A DNA stretch of 64,000 bases from Thalassolituus maritimus (GTDB taxonomy: Bacteria > Pseudomonadota > Gammaproteobacteria > Pseudomonadales > Oceanobacteraceae), in assembly GCF_900156675.1 (NCBI RefSeq), contig NZ_FTOH01000012.1, positions 42,664 through 106,663 on the forward strand. The letters run 5' to 3'. The notes below the pieces were generated by a model. The model saw nothing but the letters and a program-made list of their open reading frames with translations. It had not been told where the DNA came from and made no database searches. Of this stretch, positions 46,504 through 57,390 are shown piece after piece (within the stretch, counting starts at the first letter, position 1; the number at the start of each line of letters is the position of its first letter). The position numbers were made by a program, and so were the translations under genes.

Positions 46504-48084
46504 ATGAAGTTATTGCAAGTATGCCTGCTGACGGCAGTCCTGTCAGCGTGCAGTTCCATCGCCCCTAAAAACGAGCCTGCCTCTGAAGACAACATCGCGG
46601 GTATCGCGCCAGAACAGGCAACCAGCGACATATCGTCAACCCCTCAAACCGACCCGGAACCCAAAGAAGAGTTTACTGAGCCTCTGGCGCCGGCAACGTC
46701 ATGGGATCGGGTCGTCAGCAACTTCGGGCTTGAGCTGGACACGTCAAATGAGCGCGTAAAACGCCACATGGGTTGGTATCTTAAGCATCCCCGCCACCTG
46801 GAGCAGGTATCGGATCGTGCCCGTCGCTACCTTCATTACATTGCAAGCGAAGTTGAACGTCGCGAGATTCCGGGCGAACTGGCTTTGCTTCCGGTTGTAG
46901 AGAGTGCTTTCGACCCCTTCGCCTACAGTCATGGTCGTGCTTCAGGCGTGTGGCAGTTTATACCGTCGACAGGTCGCGCCTACGGGCTGCATCAAGACTG
47001 GTGGCATGACGGTCGCCGCGACATTCGCAGCGCTACCAACGCAGCCCTCGATTACCTCGAATACCTTGCAGGTCGCTTCGATGGCGACTGGATGCTCGCG
47101 CTCGCCAGTTACAACTCTGGTGCAGGCACGGTAAGAAAAGCCATCAGAAAGAACAAGCGCAAAGGGCTGGATACCGATTTCTGGAGTCTGGATCTTCCTA
47201 AAGAGACCCGTGCTTATGTGCCTAAGCTCGTCGCTATTTCCTACCTGTTAAAGCACAGGGAAGATTACGACATAGCCTGGACAGATATTGAAGACGCTCC
47301 CTACTTCGCTATCGTACCAACAGGTGGTCAGATTGACCTGTCACAGGTCGCCGAACTGGCGGACACCGACCTCGATGAGATCTATCGCCTGAATCCACAA
47401 TTTAATCGCTGGGCAACTCATCCTGACGGCCCTCACGAAGTCCTTATTCCTGCGACGCAGGAGTTTATCTATCGAGAGAACCTCGCCAACCTGGATGAGA
47501 ACTCGAGACTGAAATGGCAACGCTACGTGGTTCGTTCGGGCGACAGCCTGATCACCATTGCCCGTAAACACAAGATTACTGCTGAGGTTGTGCGCAGCGC
47601 CAACCAATTGAAATCAGACACCATTTACGCGGGCCAGCAACTTCTTATTCCTTCGGCACTGAAAGCCGGCGGCGAGTATGGTTTAAGTCTGAATGAGCGC
47701 CTGACTCGAAAACAGAACTCCGGCCAGACAGCGAATCGATCACAACGTGTCGATTATCGCGTTAAGAATGGGGACAGCTTCTGGAAAATCGCCCGCATGT
47801 ATGACACCTCCGTGAACAAACTGAGTCGCTGGAATGGTATGGCACCGGGCGATCCATTGAGAGTTGGCCAAAAACTTACGATCTGGACAACCGAGTCTGA
47901 CGGACATCGCGAAGAGGTTCGCAAGGTGTATTACAAAGTACGCAGCGGCGACAATCTGAGCACAATCGGTTCGCGCTTTAATGTCACGGTCTCAGACATC
48001 AAGCGTTGGAATTCAAGCAAGCTTGGGGGGCGTTACCTTAAGCCCGGCCAGAACCTGACCTTGTATGTAGATGTTATTCGCTAA
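46504..48084 (+). CDS. mltD: Membrane-bound lytic murein transglycosylase D
   Basis: A 526-residue lipoprotein: MKLLQVCLLTAVLSAC with lipid-anchored Cys16, then an SLT domain with the catalytic Glu in LLPVVESAFDPFAYS and SGVWQFIPSTGRAYGL. Three LysM modules follow (near 349-393, 417-461 and 479-523), each starting with a Y-x-V-x-x-G-D pattern. It cleaves glycan strands to 1,6-anhydro-MurNAc products. The last 14 bp overlap the next gene. Confidence 0.95.
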   Translation: MKLLQVCLLTAVLSACSSIAPKNEPASEDNIAGIAPEQATSDISSTPQTDPEPKEEFTEPLAPATSWDRVVSNFGLELDTSNERVKRHMGWYLKHPRHLEQVSDRARRYLHYIASEVERREIPGELALLPVVESAFDPFAYSHGRASGVWQFIPSTGRAYGLHQDWWHDGRRDIRSATNAALDYLEYLAGRFDGDWMLALASYNSGAGTVRKAIRKNKRKGLDTDFWSLDLPKETRAYVPKLVAISYLLKHREDYDIAWTDIEDAPYFAIVPTGGQIDLSQVAELADTDLDEIYRLNPQFNRWATHPDGPHEVLIPATQEFIYRENLANLDENSRLKWQRYVVRSGDSLITIARKHKITAEVVRSANQLKSDTIYAGQQLLIPSALKAGGEYGLSLNERLTRKQNSGQTANRSQRVDYRVKNGDSFWKIARMYDTSVNKLSRWNGMAPGDPLRVGQKLTIWTTESDGHREEVRKVYYKVRSGDNLSTIGSRFNVTVSDIKRWNSSKLGGRYLKPGQNLTLYVDVIR

Positions 48085-49510
48085 ACCCTGCCTCGCTGCA
48101 CTGGCGCTCTGGCTAACCCTGAGCGCCTCCGCATCCCTCGCTCTCGACGTATTCATCGAAGATGCACAAACATTACCCGAGCTACCTGTCGTCGATGTCA
48201 TAGAATCAGAGTCAGCCGTCAAGATAGCAGGTGCGTTCACCACCCTCACCGCTACGCTACCAAAAAACTGGAAGCGCCTGCCGTCAACACCATCAGACGA
48301 CCTCCTTGACGATCTTTATGTTCCTCTGGCAGGAAAGCCTGGGGCGGATGGTCTCCGGCCACCGCTTCTGGCAGCAAGCTGGCGTGACGAGCCAGAGAGC
48401 CACAAAATTATTTTTCGCATCCATCCAGAGGCAACCTGGAGCGATGGCATACCCGTCACAACTAAAGACGCCATATACACCCTTTTCTACTTGTCAGAGT
48501 TAACGTCCGGGACACCCTATCAACGTCAGCTGATTAATCAGTCTCTGACGGGGATTACGCAATACGATGCCGAACATTTCGCTCTCCACTACTCACAAAA
48601 ATATGACAGAGCACCCGAAGCATTATTTGGATTACGAATCATGCCCGGGCACGCCGCGGGCATGGCCGCTGATGCACGTCCACCAGTAAACGGCCCTTAC
48701 CTCCCTGCCGATCTGAATGGCACCACCATGAGTCTGGAGAGAAACCCTGACTGGTGGGGAGACAATATACCTGCACTGAGTGATCGATTCAGAATACGGA
48801 GAATAGTTTTTCATAAAGGTTCAGCGGAGAGGTTCGATCAATTCATACAAGGCCAGGTTGACTGCATCAGCACGACATCAAAATCAGACAGCGCCGATGA
48901 CTGGCTGAAGACACTGCTTGAAATCAAAAACATTACTCACATTGTCAGTGAAGCCGCGAACCCACTCAGCGTCTTACTGATTACTTCTGGCAGCCTGGAT
49001 CAAGATCGCTTTACTCTTCTGAAGGAGCAAGTATTCAGCGCAGTTGATGGTGAGAAGTCCGAAGGCCTGGTTGCCGATGTTATTTTCAGCCCCGCACCAA
49101 CACTGAACTGGGCCAGCCAGGCTGGATACTCTGAAGTGCCACCACGGATATTCAAATCCCGGATACGAACTGGGTTTTATGAGGCGGCAATAATCGCCCT
49201 TCCGCAAAGCAAGATCGCAAACCATGCAGAAGTACTACGTTATCTTTCGTCGAATGACAGCAACCTCCATATTGCCGCTCTATACGACATTCCCTATTAT
49301 CAATATGCCTGCTGGCCATGGGTAACCCTCCCCCAGCCCGGAGAGGGAAAAGGGAATATTCTTTCTCCCACAGATATATACACCGGGGGCTACATAGGGC
49401 TAGACAGGCGCCAGCGGGCCCGAGTTCTGGGCCGGCCAGACAGGGATAACGACGAAGAACCTACCGTCGTCCGCTATCCCGCAACTAACAACACGACACA
49501 ACCAGAATAA
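48071..49510 (+). CDS. Family 5 extracellular solute-binding protein-like
   Basis: 479 residues with a signal peptide (CLAALALWLTLSASASLA) and an SBP_bac_5 fold: RIHPEATWSDGIPVTTKDAIYTLFYL and GPYLPADLNGTTMSLERNPDWWGDN are typical of DppA/OppA/YejA proteins. No permease or ATPase genes are adjacent. The coupling to mltD by a 14-bp overlap suggests it handles muropeptides or anhydro products released by the transglycosylase; that is inference. Confidence 0.85.
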   Translation: MLFAKPCLAALALWLTLSASASLALDVFIEDAQTLPELPVVDVIESESAVKIAGAFTTLTATLPKNWKRLPSTPSDDLLDDLYVPLAGKPGADGLRPPLLAASWRDEPESHKIIFRIHPEATWSDGIPVTTKDAIYTLFYLSELTSGTPYQRQLINQSLTGITQYDAEHFALHYSQKYDRAPEALFGLRIMPGHAAGMAADARPPVNGPYLPADLNGTTMSLERNPDWWGDNIPALSDRFRIRRIVFHKGSAERFDQFIQGQVDCISTTSKSDSADDWLKTLLEIKNITHIVSEAANPLSVLLITSGSLDQDRFTLLKEQVFSAVDGEKSEGLVADVIFSPAPTLNWASQAGYSEVPPRIFKSRIRTGFYEAAIIALPQSKIANHAEVLRYLSSNDSNLHIAALYDIPYYQYACWPWVTLPQPGEGKGNILSPTDIYTGGYIGLDRRQRARVLGRPDRDNDEEPTVVRYPATNNTTQPE

Positions 49511-49522
49511 CAGGAGCCTACC

Positions 49523-50317
49523 GTGGGTCTACTCAGTGGCAAAAAAGCCCTTATTGTTGGCGTTGCCAGCAAACACTCTATCGCCTACGCCATTGCTGAG
49601 GCATTTCATAGAGAAGGTGCAGAACTCGCATTTACCTATCAGGGCGACAAGCTCGGCGAGCGGGTAAAAAAAATGGCAGCAGACTGGAATTCAGATCTAT
49701 GTTTTCCTTGTGATGTTTCTTCAGATGACGACATTCAGGGAGTGTTCGATTCACTCAAAGAGACATGGGATGGCATCGACATTCTGATCCACTCCGTAGG
49801 GTTTGCCCCTGCCGAAGAACTTAACGGCGACTACCTCGACGTCACCAGCCGCGAAGGATTCCGGGTGGCACACGACATCAGCTCATACAGCTTTGTGGCG
49901 CTGGCAAAGCATGCGAAACCCATGATGGAAGGTCGTAACGGAGCCATGCTCACGCTGACGTACCACGGCTCTCAGCAGACATTACCTAACTATAACGTCA
50001 TGGGGCTCGCCAAAGCCTCGCTCGAAGCGTCTGTGCGCTACCTCGCAGGCTCAACCGGCCCCGATGGCATCCGCGTCAATTCGATTTCTGCCGGGCCTAT
50101 TAAGACTCTGGCCGCGTCCGGCATTAAGAGCTTCCGTAAAATGCTCAAGAAAAACGCAGAGCGTGCTCCACTCAAACGAAACATTACGGCTGCGGAAGTC
50201 GCAAATACCGCGGTATTTTTGTGTTCCGATATGGCTTCCGGTGTAACGGCGCAGAATATCTATGTCGACGGCGGGTTTAACACCTGTGCCATGAGTCTGG
50301 AAGAGATGGACGATTAA
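49523..50317 (+). CDS. fabI: Enoyl-ACP reductase FabI
   Basis: Last step of fatty acid elongation (NADH). The 264 residues show the FabI glycine pattern [27 protein letters not shown], and the catalytic Tyr-x6-Lys in [20 protein letters not shown]. The GTG start is supported by CAGGAG. It is the target of triclosan-type inhibitors; the region LTYHGSQQ is close to the sensitive type. A strong terminator follows. Confidence 0.96.
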   Translation: MGLLSGKKALIVGVASKHSIAYAIAEAFHREGAELAFTYQGDKLGERVKKMAADWNSDLCFPCDVSSDDDIQGVFDSLKETWDGIDILIHSVGFAPAEELNGDYLDVTSREGFRVAHDISSYSFVALAKHAKPMMEGRNGAMLTLTYHGSQQTLPNYNVMGLAKASLEASVRYLAGSTGPDGIRVNSISAGPIKTLAASGIKSFRKMLKKNAERAPLKRNITAAEVANTAVFLCSDMASGVTAQNIYVDGGFNTCAMSLEEMDD

Positions 50318-50355
50318 TAAATCGTTTTGGGTTAGTGACCCGACTAACCAATAAA

Positions 50356-50381
50356 AAAGGCAGCCCACGGCTGCCTTTTTT
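50356..50381. terminator. Terminator between fabI and ppiD
   Basis: AAAGGCAGCC (50356-50365), loop CAC, GGCTGCCTTT (50369-50378) and further T. It works for both convergent genes. A second stem, GGTTAG (50330-50335) with CTAACC (50344-50349), lies just before it. Confidence 0.93.
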
Positions 50382-50408
50382 ATTGTTCGGACTAACTACT
50401 GAATTACC

Positions 50409-52229
50409 TTACTGGGAAATCTCAGTATTAGCTTTTGACCATGCCTGGTAGCTCACCATATCGTCACGGGCAGACTGATTACGAACAGAGGTTTTAAGCT
50501 CATCCGTTACCGCCATTTCTTCCCATGACTTACGATCAACAGACGTCAGTTTGACCACTGTATACCCAGCAGGTGAAGACACTACATCTGACTCGCCTTC
50601 AGCCAGTGCAAAGGCCTTCTGCTGTGCAACACGAGGCGCATCTGTTGATTGACGCAGTGTCGTCGTCGCCTCACTCCAGTCAGCATCTGCCTCACCTGCG
50701 AGAATAGCTTCAGCCTTCTCAGAAGCAGCCTCAAGCGCTTTCTGGCTGGTCAGAGCAGCAACAACCTGACCACGAACTTCATCGAGTGGCTTAGGCTGAG
50801 CATCCTGATAATCATCAACAACGAACACCATAGAGCCAGCTTCCAAATCAACAAGGTCACTCAGCTCACGATCAAGCTTCATGTTATCTTCAAAGGCTGC
50901 CCGGCGAACCTGATCTGAATCAGCAACACCCTGACCGCTTGTCTGAGTGAAGTAGTCACTGGTCTGAACCTCAAGGCCTGAACTTGCTGCCAGCTCTTCA
51001 ATCGTTTCAGCGGAGAAAGCTGAATTAGCGAGTTCCTGGCTACGCTCAGCGAACAGGAAGCCCGCCTTCTCAGCTTTTACGATATCGACCAGTTCGCCAC
51101 GAACGTCAGCCATCGCGGGAACATCTGCAGACTGAACGGATACAGCCTTGATAATGTGAACACCGAATTCAGTCACGACTGGCTCAGACACTTCACCTTC
51201 TTCGAGCGCGTAAAGAGCATCGTCGAACGCTGGGTCAAACGCACCGCGAGGGTTAACGCCCAATGAGCCGCCCATGTCAGCCGAGCCGCCATCTTCTGAC
51301 ACATCCGCTGCCACCGTCGCAAACGACTCACCATTATCGAGGCGCGTACGAGCTGCTTCTGCCAGCTCAAGGGCTTCGCTTTCAGAACGGTCTTCGGTCA
51401 GGAATAGAATATGTGCAGATTCACGCTGTTCATTCTGTTCGATATCAGCAACGTAATCCTGATATGCCACTTCGAGATCTTCTTCAGTGACTTCCTGTGC
51501 ATTTTCAATGCTGTCGCGTGACAGAAGCACATAACGAATGCGCGCACGCTCTGGAGTCATGAAACGCTGAATATTCTCGTCGTAATACGCAGTAATTTCG
51601 TCATCAAGCACTTCGACAGAATCTTTAAACTGATCTGCAGATACCGAAGCGTAAGAGAATGTGCGCTGTTCATTTTCAAGAGACTGGCGCAACTGCATTT
51701 CGAATGGGGTTTCAATGGTCGACAGCATGAATGCTGCACGAACCTGGTTCTGACGAACACTGTCAGCCAGCATTGCACGGTACTGCGCAACCGAATAACC
51801 ATTCATCCGCAGAACCAGCTTAAATTGTTCCGGATCGTACTCGCCCGCCGTCTGGAACGAAGGCGTATTTACGATCATCTGATCAACGATGCCTTTCGCT
51901 GCGTACAGGTCGAGTTTATCCGCCTGAGTCTGTGCAACTTTCTCGTTAATCAATTGTTCTACCGCAGACTGCTCAAGAAACTTTTCATTGAACAGGCCTT
52001 CGTCGTACTGATCGCCAAACTGACGACGCAGCTGATTTTTCTGTTCAGCAACCTTCTGCTGAACTTCGACGCGGCTAATCTCATAGTCGCCAACCGTCGC
52101 TACGGGTTTTTCGCCACCGCCAAGATTGACAATACTTTCAACACCCCAAAGTGCGAAAACAACAATAATAAAACCTACGATGATTTTGGCGATGATGCCC
52201 TGCGCATTATTACGCATGGTCTGTAGCAT
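50409..52229 (-). CDS. ppiD: Periplasmic folding factor PpiD (SurA/parvulin type)
   Basis: 606 residues: one N-terminal membrane helix (about 12-32), a SurA-N-like chaperone region, a parvulin domain (ESAHILFLTE ... GGSLGVNPRGAFDPAFDDALY ... TEFGVHIIKAV, about 260-360) and a C-terminal chaperone arm. PpiD sits at the SecYEG exit and assists exported proteins. It belongs to the ppiD-hupB-lon order common in gammaproteobacteria. Confidence 0.94.
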   Translation of the reverse strand: MLQTMRNNAQGIIAKIIVGFIIVVFALWGVESIVNLGGGEKPVATVGDYEISRVEVQQKVAEQKNQLRRQFGDQYDEGLFNEKFLEQSAVEQLINEKVAQTQADKLDLYAAKGIVDQMIVNTPSFQTAGEYDPEQFKLVLRMNGYSVAQYRAMLADSVRQNQVRAAFMLSTIETPFEMQLRQSLENEQRTFSYASVSADQFKDSVEVLDDEITAYYDENIQRFMTPERARIRYVLLSRDSIENAQEVTEEDLEVAYQDYVADIEQNEQRESAHILFLTEDRSESEALELAEAARTRLDNGESFATVAADVSEDGGSADMGGSLGVNPRGAFDPAFDDALYALEEGEVSEPVVTEFGVHIIKAVSVQSADVPAMADVRGELVDIVKAEKAGFLFAERSQELANSAFSAETIEELAASSGLEVQTSDYFTQTSGQGVADSDQVRRAAFEDNMKLDRELSDLVDLEAGSMVFVVDDYQDAQPKPLDEVRGQVVAALTSQKALEAASEKAEAILAGEADADWSEATTTLRQSTDAPRVAQQKAFALAEGESDVVSSPAGYTVVKLTSVDRKSWEEMAVTDELKTSVRNQSARDDMVSYQAWSKANTEISQ

Positions 52230-52328
52230 GTTTCCTCCCTAATGCCCGGTGATTCCGGACTTAGTGCCTACCGCGACAAGCGGCATTAATAATTATGAGA
52301 GCTGATCGTCAGCAACAGCACTATACAC

Positions 52329-52355
52329 AAAAAAAGCGCATCAAGGATGCGCTTT
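52329..52355 (-). terminator. Terminator after tRNA-Asp (hupB unit)
   Basis: On the - strand AAAGCGCATC, loop CTT, GATGCGCTTT followed by a T-run (the A-run at 52329-52335). It ends the hupB-tRNA-Asp transcript 5 bp after the tRNA. Confidence 0.92.
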
Positions 52356-52359
52356 ATTC

Positions 52360-52436
52360 TGGCGGACCGGACGGGACTCGAACCCGCGACCCCCGGCGTG
52401 ACAGGCCGGTATTCTAACCAACTGAACTACCGGTCC
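52360..52436 (-). tRNA. tRNA-Asp (GTC)
   Basis: 77 nt including an encoded CCA. The acceptor arm GGACCGG/CCGGTCC, D-loop AGTTGGTTAGA, anticodon loop CTGTCAC with GTC, and T-loop GTTCGAGTC all fold. It lies 19 bp after the hupB stop in the same orientation and immediately before a terminator, so it is probably cut from a hupB-tRNA transcript. Confidence 0.97.
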
Positions 52437-52455
52437 TAACCCTTACAACGGTGTC

Positions 52456-52728
52456 TTAGTTGACAGCGTCTTTCAGCGCTTTACCAGGCTTGAAGCCAGG
52501 TACTTTAGCCGCTTTGATTTCGATCGGAGCGCCAGTCTGCGGGTTACGACCTGTACGAGCAGCACGCTCTTTAACCAGGAAAGTACCAAAGCCAACCAGA
52601 GCAACCTGGTCACCTTCTTTCAGAGCACCGCCCACTGCCTCAATCATGGCATCCAGAGCACGACCAGCCGCTGCTTTTGGCAGATCAGCAGAAGCCGCAA
52701 TAGCATCAATCAGTTCAGACTTGTTCAC
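52456..52728 (-). CDS. hupB: DNA-binding protein HU-beta
   Basis: A 90-residue HU protein with the beta-arm signature [21 protein letters not shown] and terminal KALKDAVN. It bends and compacts DNA. The GTG start follows AAGGGGAT. The genes lon-hupB-ppiD in this order support HU-beta rather than HU-alpha or IHF. Confidence 0.96.
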   Translation of the reverse strand: MNKSELIDAIAASADLPKAAAGRALDAMIEAVGGALKEGDQVALVGFGTFLVKERAARTGRNPQTGAPIEIKAAKVPGFKPGKALKDAVN

Positions 52729-52841
52729 ACTTATCCCCTTATTGCATCCATATCTTTAGTTTTGTTGTGCGACTGGATGATCGCTACAGAAACTTGAGAG
52801 CGTTGATTTATACCAACTACCCCCAAGAGCGTCAAGCGACC

Positions 52842-55232
52842 TTAGTGTGTACTTGGCCGACCTGAGTCATCTTTTTTCGTGTTCGCATCGTCAGTGGTCA
52901 TAATTTCACCAATTACATCCTCTGGCTTGCTCTCAAGCGCGACATCCAGAACTTCGTCAATCCAGTCGACAGGCAGAACCTGCAAGTCTGCTTTAATGTT
53001 ATCTGGAATATCCTTCAGGTCTTTTTCATTCTCTTTTGGAATGACAACCGTCTTAATTCCACCGCGATGAGCCGCAAGAAGCTTCTCTTTCAGACCACCG
53101 ATCGCGAGTACTTTACCGCGCAGAGTGATCTCACCCGTCATGGCAACATCGGCGCGAACCGGAATACCCGTCATAACAGAAACCAGGGCGGTAACCATAC
53201 CAATACCGGCACTTGGACCATCCTTTGGTGTAGCACCTTCTGGTACGTGAATATGCAGATCGTGCTTCTCAAAGTAATCTTCCGCGATACCCATACCCGC
53301 AGCACGCGAACGAACGACCGTGAGTGCCGCCTGAATAGACTCCTGCATCACCTCACCAAGCTTACCGGTTTTAACGATACGCCCTTTACCTGGCGTTGCA
53401 GCGCCTTCAAGAGTCAGCAGTTCACCACCAACAGATGTCCACGCGAGACCAGTCACTTGACCAACCTGATTATCGGCAGCCGCCAGCCCGTAGGAGAACT
53501 TGCGCACACCCAGGTAATCCTGAAGCACTTCTTCACTGATTTCGCGCTGCGCATTCGATTTATCAAGCATATTTGCTTTCACTACACGACGGCACAGTTT
53601 CGCGACTTCACGCTCAAGGCCACGGACACCCGCCTCACGTGTGTAGTAACGAATAATCTCGCGCAGACGATCATCAGACACTTCAATTTCACTGTCTTTG
53701 AGGCCATTCAGCTTAATCTGCTTAGGCAGCAGATAACGACGCGCAATATTTACTTTCTCGTCTTCGGTGTAGCCCGGGATACGAATAACTTCCATACGAT
53801 CCAGCAGCGGACCAGGAATATCCATACTGTTCGAAGTACAGACAAACATCACATCAGACAGATCGTAGTCGACCTCGAGATAATGATCGGCAAATGCAGT
53901 GTTCTGCTCCGGATCAAGCACCTCAAGAAGTGCCGAAGCCGGATCACCACGATGATCCATGCCCATTTTGTCGATTTCATCCAACAGGAAAAGTGGGTTC
54001 TTCACTTCAACCTTGGACATTTTCTGGATCAGTTTGCCCGGCATAGAGCCGATATAGGTACGACGATGACCACGAATCTCAGCTTCGTCACGCACGCCAC
54101 CGAGCGCCATTCTTACAAACTTACGATTGGTCGCACGGGCAATGGATTTACCCAGTGACGTTTTACCCACACCCGGAGGCCCTACCAGACACAGCACCGC
54201 GCCCTTCACTTTCTTAACGCGGCTCTGTACTGCCAGGTACTCAAGAATACGTTCTTTTACTTCCTCAAGACCGAAGTGATCCGCATCCAGGATCTCGCTG
54301 GCCTTAGCGATATCGTTGTTTACCCGACTACGCTTTTTCCAGGGAATATTGATCAACCAATCAAGATAACCGCGAACCACAGAGGCTTCTGCAGACATTG
54401 GTGACATCATGCGCAGCTTCTTCAGCTCAGCGTCAGCCTTTTCACGAGCGTCTTTGCTCATGCCCGACTCTTCAATACGATTCGTCAGTTCTTCAAATTC
54501 ATTAGAGCCGTCTTCCATATCGCCAAGCTCTTTCTGAATGGCTTTCATCTGCTCATTCAGGTAATACTCACGCTGGCTTTTTTCCATTTGTTTCTTAACG
54601 CGACCGCGAATCCGCTTCTCAACTTTAAGAAGATCAATCTCAGACTCCATCAGCTCCATCAGGTGCTCGACACGATCTTTCGCATTGAGAACTTCAAGAA
54701 CATCCTGTTTCTCTTCCAGCTTAAGGGAAAGGTGTGCGGCAATGGTATCGGCCAGACGGCTGGCATCTTCGATATTGGAGATAGTTGAAAGAACTTCACT
54801 CGGAACTTTCTTCGACAGCTGAACATACTGTTCGAAATGACCGGTTAATGAACGGAGCAGCACTTCATTCTCGCGCTCGCTTAATTCTTCCTCTTCGACA
54901 ACCGTGATGTCACCGCGGTACATGTCACCGGCGTCGACCAGATTGTCCAGTCGAGCACGGACATCACCTTCAACGAGTACTTTCACAGTACCGTCAGGGA
55001 GCTTCAGTAGCTGCAGAATGGTGGCTAGCGTTCCTGTCTCGTGCATACCTTCAAGAACAGGTGCATCGTCGGCGGCATCGCGCTGTGCAGCCAGCATGAT
55101 GCGTTTATCTCCATCCATTGCCTCCTGCAGTGCGTTGATCGATTTTTCACGTCCGACAAACAGAGGAATGACCATCGCTGGAAACACCACGACGTCACGG
55201 AGAGGCAATAACGGAAGGTTTTGCTGTGACAT
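52842..55232 (-). CDS. lon: ATP-dependent protease Lon
   Basis: 796 residues: LonN domain ([19 protein letters not shown]), coiled-coil, AAA+ module with Walker [10 protein letters not shown] and Walker [10 protein letters not shown], and the S16 protease with the catalytic Ser in [10 protein letters not shown] and Lys in [17 protein letters not shown]. It degrades misfolded and regulatory proteins. A heat-shock promoter precedes it. The C-terminus has an extra 20-residue polar tail. Confidence 0.98.
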   Translation of the reverse strand: MSQQNLPLLPLRDVVVFPAMVIPLFVGREKSINALQEAMDGDKRIMLAAQRDAADDAPVLEGMHETGTLATILQLLKLPDGTVKVLVEGDVRARLDNLVDAGDMYRGDITVVEEEELSERENEVLLRSLTGHFEQYVQLSKKVPSEVLSTISNIEDASRLADTIAAHLSLKLEEKQDVLEVLNAKDRVEHLMELMESEIDLLKVEKRIRGRVKKQMEKSQREYYLNEQMKAIQKELGDMEDGSNEFEELTNRIEESGMSKDAREKADAELKKLRMMSPMSAEASVVRGYLDWLINIPWKKRSRVNNDIAKASEILDADHFGLEEVKERILEYLAVQSRVKKVKGAVLCLVGPPGVGKTSLGKSIARATNRKFVRMALGGVRDEAEIRGHRRTYIGSMPGKLIQKMSKVEVKNPLFLLDEIDKMGMDHRGDPASALLEVLDPEQNTAFADHYLEVDYDLSDVMFVCTSNSMDIPGPLLDRMEVIRIPGYTEDEKVNIARRYLLPKQIKLNGLKDSEIEVSDDRLREIIRYYTREAGVRGLEREVAKLCRRVVKANMLDKSNAQREISEEVLQDYLGVRKFSYGLAAADNQVGQVTGLAWTSVGGELLTLEGAATPGKGRIVKTGKLGEVMQESIQAALTVVRSRAAGMGIAEDYFEKHDLHIHVPEGATPKDGPSAGIGMVTALVSVMTGIPVRADVAMTGEITLRGKVLAIGGLKEKLLAAHRGGIKTVVIPKENEKDLKDIPDNIKADLQVLPVDWIDEVLDVALESKPEDVIGEIMTTDDANTKKDDSGRPSTH

Positions 55233-55268
55233 ATTTACAACCTGTTCAAAGTATCTGTAACACTATTG

Positions 55269-55298
55269 ATATTGGGGATGGCAACAGAGGATTACAAG
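55269..55298 (-). promoter_or_regulatory. Sigma-32 heat-shock promoter of lon
   Basis: On the - strand CTTGTAA (55298-55292), 14-bp spacer, CCCCAATAT (55277-55269). This fits the sigma-32 consensus CTTGAAA-N13-15-CCCCAT. It lies about 40 bp before the lon ATG and just after the clpX terminator, so lon can be induced on its own. Confidence 0.8.
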
Positions 55299-55304
55299 GG
55301 GACA

Positions 55305-55333
55305 GAAAAAGAAAAGGAGCCATTCGGCCCCTT
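55305..55333 (-). terminator. Terminator after clpX
   Basis: On the - strand AAGGGGCC, loop GAAT, GGCTCCTT (one G-U pair) followed by TTCTTTTTC. It lies between clpX and the lon heat-shock promoter. Confidence 0.85.
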
Positions 55334-55361
55334 CTCTGTAACGCAATTCTAAAAGTGTGGA

Positions 55362-56645
55362 TCAGTCGTCATCTGGTGAGACTTTACCAACATCATTGCT
55401 TTCATAAATAATGAGCGGTTCGGCTTCGCCGCGGATAACGGAATCCTCAACCACTACTTTCGCAACATGCTCTTCTGACGGTACGCGGTACATACTATCA
55501 AGCAGCGCCGCTTCAAGAATTGAACGCAAGCCACGAGCACCGGTCTTTCTCTCCATCGCCAGTTTAGCGATAGCGTCCAGCGCAGTGTCACGGAACTCGA
55601 GCTCAACGTCTTCCATTTCGAAGAGACGCTGATACTGACGTACAAGCGAGTTCTTCGGTTCGGTCAGAATACGCACGAGTGCGTCTTCATCAAGCTCATC
55701 CAGCGTTGCCACAACCGGCAGACGACCTATGAACTCAGGAATCAGACCAAACTTAACAAGGTCTCCTGACTCAATTTCGCGCAGAACTTCACCAACCGCC
55801 TTCTCGTCTTCTTTGCCCTTCACGGTGGCAGAGAAACCGATGGAGCTCTTCTCAGAGCGGTCACGAATGATATTGTCCAATCCGGCAAAAGCACCACCAC
55901 AGATGAACAGGATATTGCCCGTATCTACCTGTAGGAACTCCTGCTGCGGATGTTTACGTCCACCCTGAGGCGGAACAGAAGCAACTGTACCTTCGATCAG
56001 TTTCAGAAGTGCCTGCTGAACACCCTCACCCGATACGTCACGAGTGATCGAAGGGTTGTCAGATTTACGCGAGATCTTATCGATTTCGTCAATGTAAACA
56101 ATGCCACGTTGTGCCTTGTCGACATCGTAATCACACTTCTGCAGCAGCTTCTGAATGATGTTCTCAACATCCTCACCCACATAACCCGCTTCAGTCAGCG
56201 TTGTTGCATCGGCGATAGTAAATGGAACGTTCAACAGACGCGCCAGCGTTTCAGCCAGCAGCGTTTTACCACTACCGGTCGGACCGATCAGGAGGATATT
56301 ACTCTTAGAAAGCTCTACGCCAGTCTTGCCACCATCGTGCTGCAGGCGCTTGTAATGGTTGTACACGGCAACAGCCAGAACCACTTTCGCCTTGTCCTGG
56401 CCAATTACGTATTCATCCAGAGTCGCCTTGATCTCCTGCGGAGTTGGCAACTGATCTGAGCTCCCTTTTGTTTCGGCGTCCTGTACTTCCTCACGAATGA
56501 TGTCGTTGCACAAATCAACGCATTCGTCACAGATAAACACCGAAGGCCCGGCGATCAACTTACGGACTTCATGCTGGCTTTTACCGCAAAAAGAGCAGTA
56601 AAGCAGCTTACCGTCGTCGCCTTTGCCTTTTGTTTCGTCGGTCAT
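55362..56645 (-). CDS. clpX: ClpX, ATP-binding subunit of ClpXP
   Basis: 427 residues: an N-terminal zinc-binding domain with four Cys (CSFCGK ... [10 protein letters not shown]), Walker [16 protein letters not shown], Walker B and sensor motifs, and the RKH and pore loops expected for ClpX. The ClpP-docking IGF loop ([10 protein letters not shown]) is present. It unfolds ssrA-tagged and regulatory proteins. It is 96 bp downstream of clpP. Confidence 0.98.
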   Translation of the reverse strand: MTDETKGKGDDGKLLYCSFCGKSQHEVRKLIAGPSVFICDECVDLCNDIIREEVQDAETKGSSDQLPTPQEIKATLDEYVIGQDKAKVVLAVAVYNHYKRLQHDGGKTGVELSKSNILLIGPTGSGKTLLAETLARLLNVPFTIADATTLTEAGYVGEDVENIIQKLLQKCDYDVDKAQRGIVYIDEIDKISRKSDNPSITRDVSGEGVQQALLKLIEGTVASVPPQGGRKHPQQEFLQVDTGNILFICGGAFAGLDNIIRDRSEKSSIGFSATVKGKEDEKAVGEVLREIESGDLVKFGLIPEFIGRLPVVATLDELDEDALVRILTEPKNSLVRQYQRLFEMEDVELEFRDTALDAIAKLAMERKTGARGLRSILEAALLDSMYRVPSEEHVAKVVVEDSVIRGEAEPLIIYESNDVGKVSPDDD

Positions 56646-56741
56646 TCGACTGCCTCGTCGTCTTACTTACTGTTTATTCAAAGATGGATGCTTCCGACGG
56701 CAATTTCAAGCCGTCGGAGAGAATTAACGCGGAATATTTCG

Positions 56742-57365
56742 TTATGCCCGTTTTGTCAGGACTTCGTCGACAATCCCGTAGGCTTTAGCCGCTTCTGCAT
56801 CCATAAAGTTATCGCGTTCGGTATCCGCAATAACTTTGTCCAGAGGTTGGCCCGTATGTTCCGCAAGAATGCGATTCAGGCGATCTTTCGTGTCCTGAAT
56901 GTTCTGAGCATGGATAAGAATATCGGTCGCCTGGCCCTGAGCACCACCACTTGGCTGGTGAATCATCACGCGTGAATTCGGTACGCTGTAACGCTTACCT
57001 TCAGCACCCGCTGCAAGCAGGAATGCACCCATAGAGCACGCCTGACCAATAACCATAGTGCTCACATCCGGCTTAATGAACTGCATGGTGTCATAAATCG
57101 ACATGCCCGCAGTGACCGAACCACCCGGCGAGTTGATGTAAAGGTGAATATCTTTATCCGGGTTCTCAGACTCAAGGAACAGCAGCTGAGCTACGACCAG
57201 GTTTGCCATATGATCTTCGACCTGACCTACCAGGAAGATGACACGCTCTTTCAGCAGGCGTGAGTAGATATCGTAAGAGCGCTCGCCGCGCGCGGACTGC
57301 TCTACCACCATTGGTACCAGAGCGTTATCGATAATTTCTGATTGTTGCTTCATGGAGTCAAACAT
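56742..57365 (-). CDS. clpP: ClpP protease subunit
   Basis: 207 residues, the usual length. Catalytic Ser is in [11 protein letters not shown], His in MIHQPSGG and Asp in [18 protein letters not shown]. The ATG at 57365 is chosen to match ClpP length; a GTG at 57377 adds 4 residues. It forms the proteolytic 14-mer used by ClpX and ClpA; its ClpA and ClpS partners are at the left end of this window. Confidence 0.97.
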   Translation of the reverse strand: MFDSMKQQSEIIDNALVPMVVEQSARGERSYDIYSRLLKERVIFLVGQVEDHMANLVVAQLLFLESENPDKDIHLYINSPGGSVTAGMSIYDTMQFIKPDVSTMVIGQACSMGAFLLAAGAEGKRYSVPNSRVMIHQPSGGAQGQATDILIHAQNIQDTKDRLNRILAEHTGQPLDKVIADTERDNFMDAEAAKAYGIVDEVLTKRA

Positions 57366-57390
57366 TCGACCCTGCACTCCCTGACGTGAG

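Noticed and set aside
46431..46631. N-terminal extension of the methyltransferase
   Set aside because: It would overlap the mltD signal peptide region on the other strand and adds no domain.
53067..54158. 363-codon ORF on the + strand opposite lon
   Set aside because: It lies wholly inside lon on the other strand; its Thr/His/Arg-rich product has no domain and follows from the codon pattern of lon.
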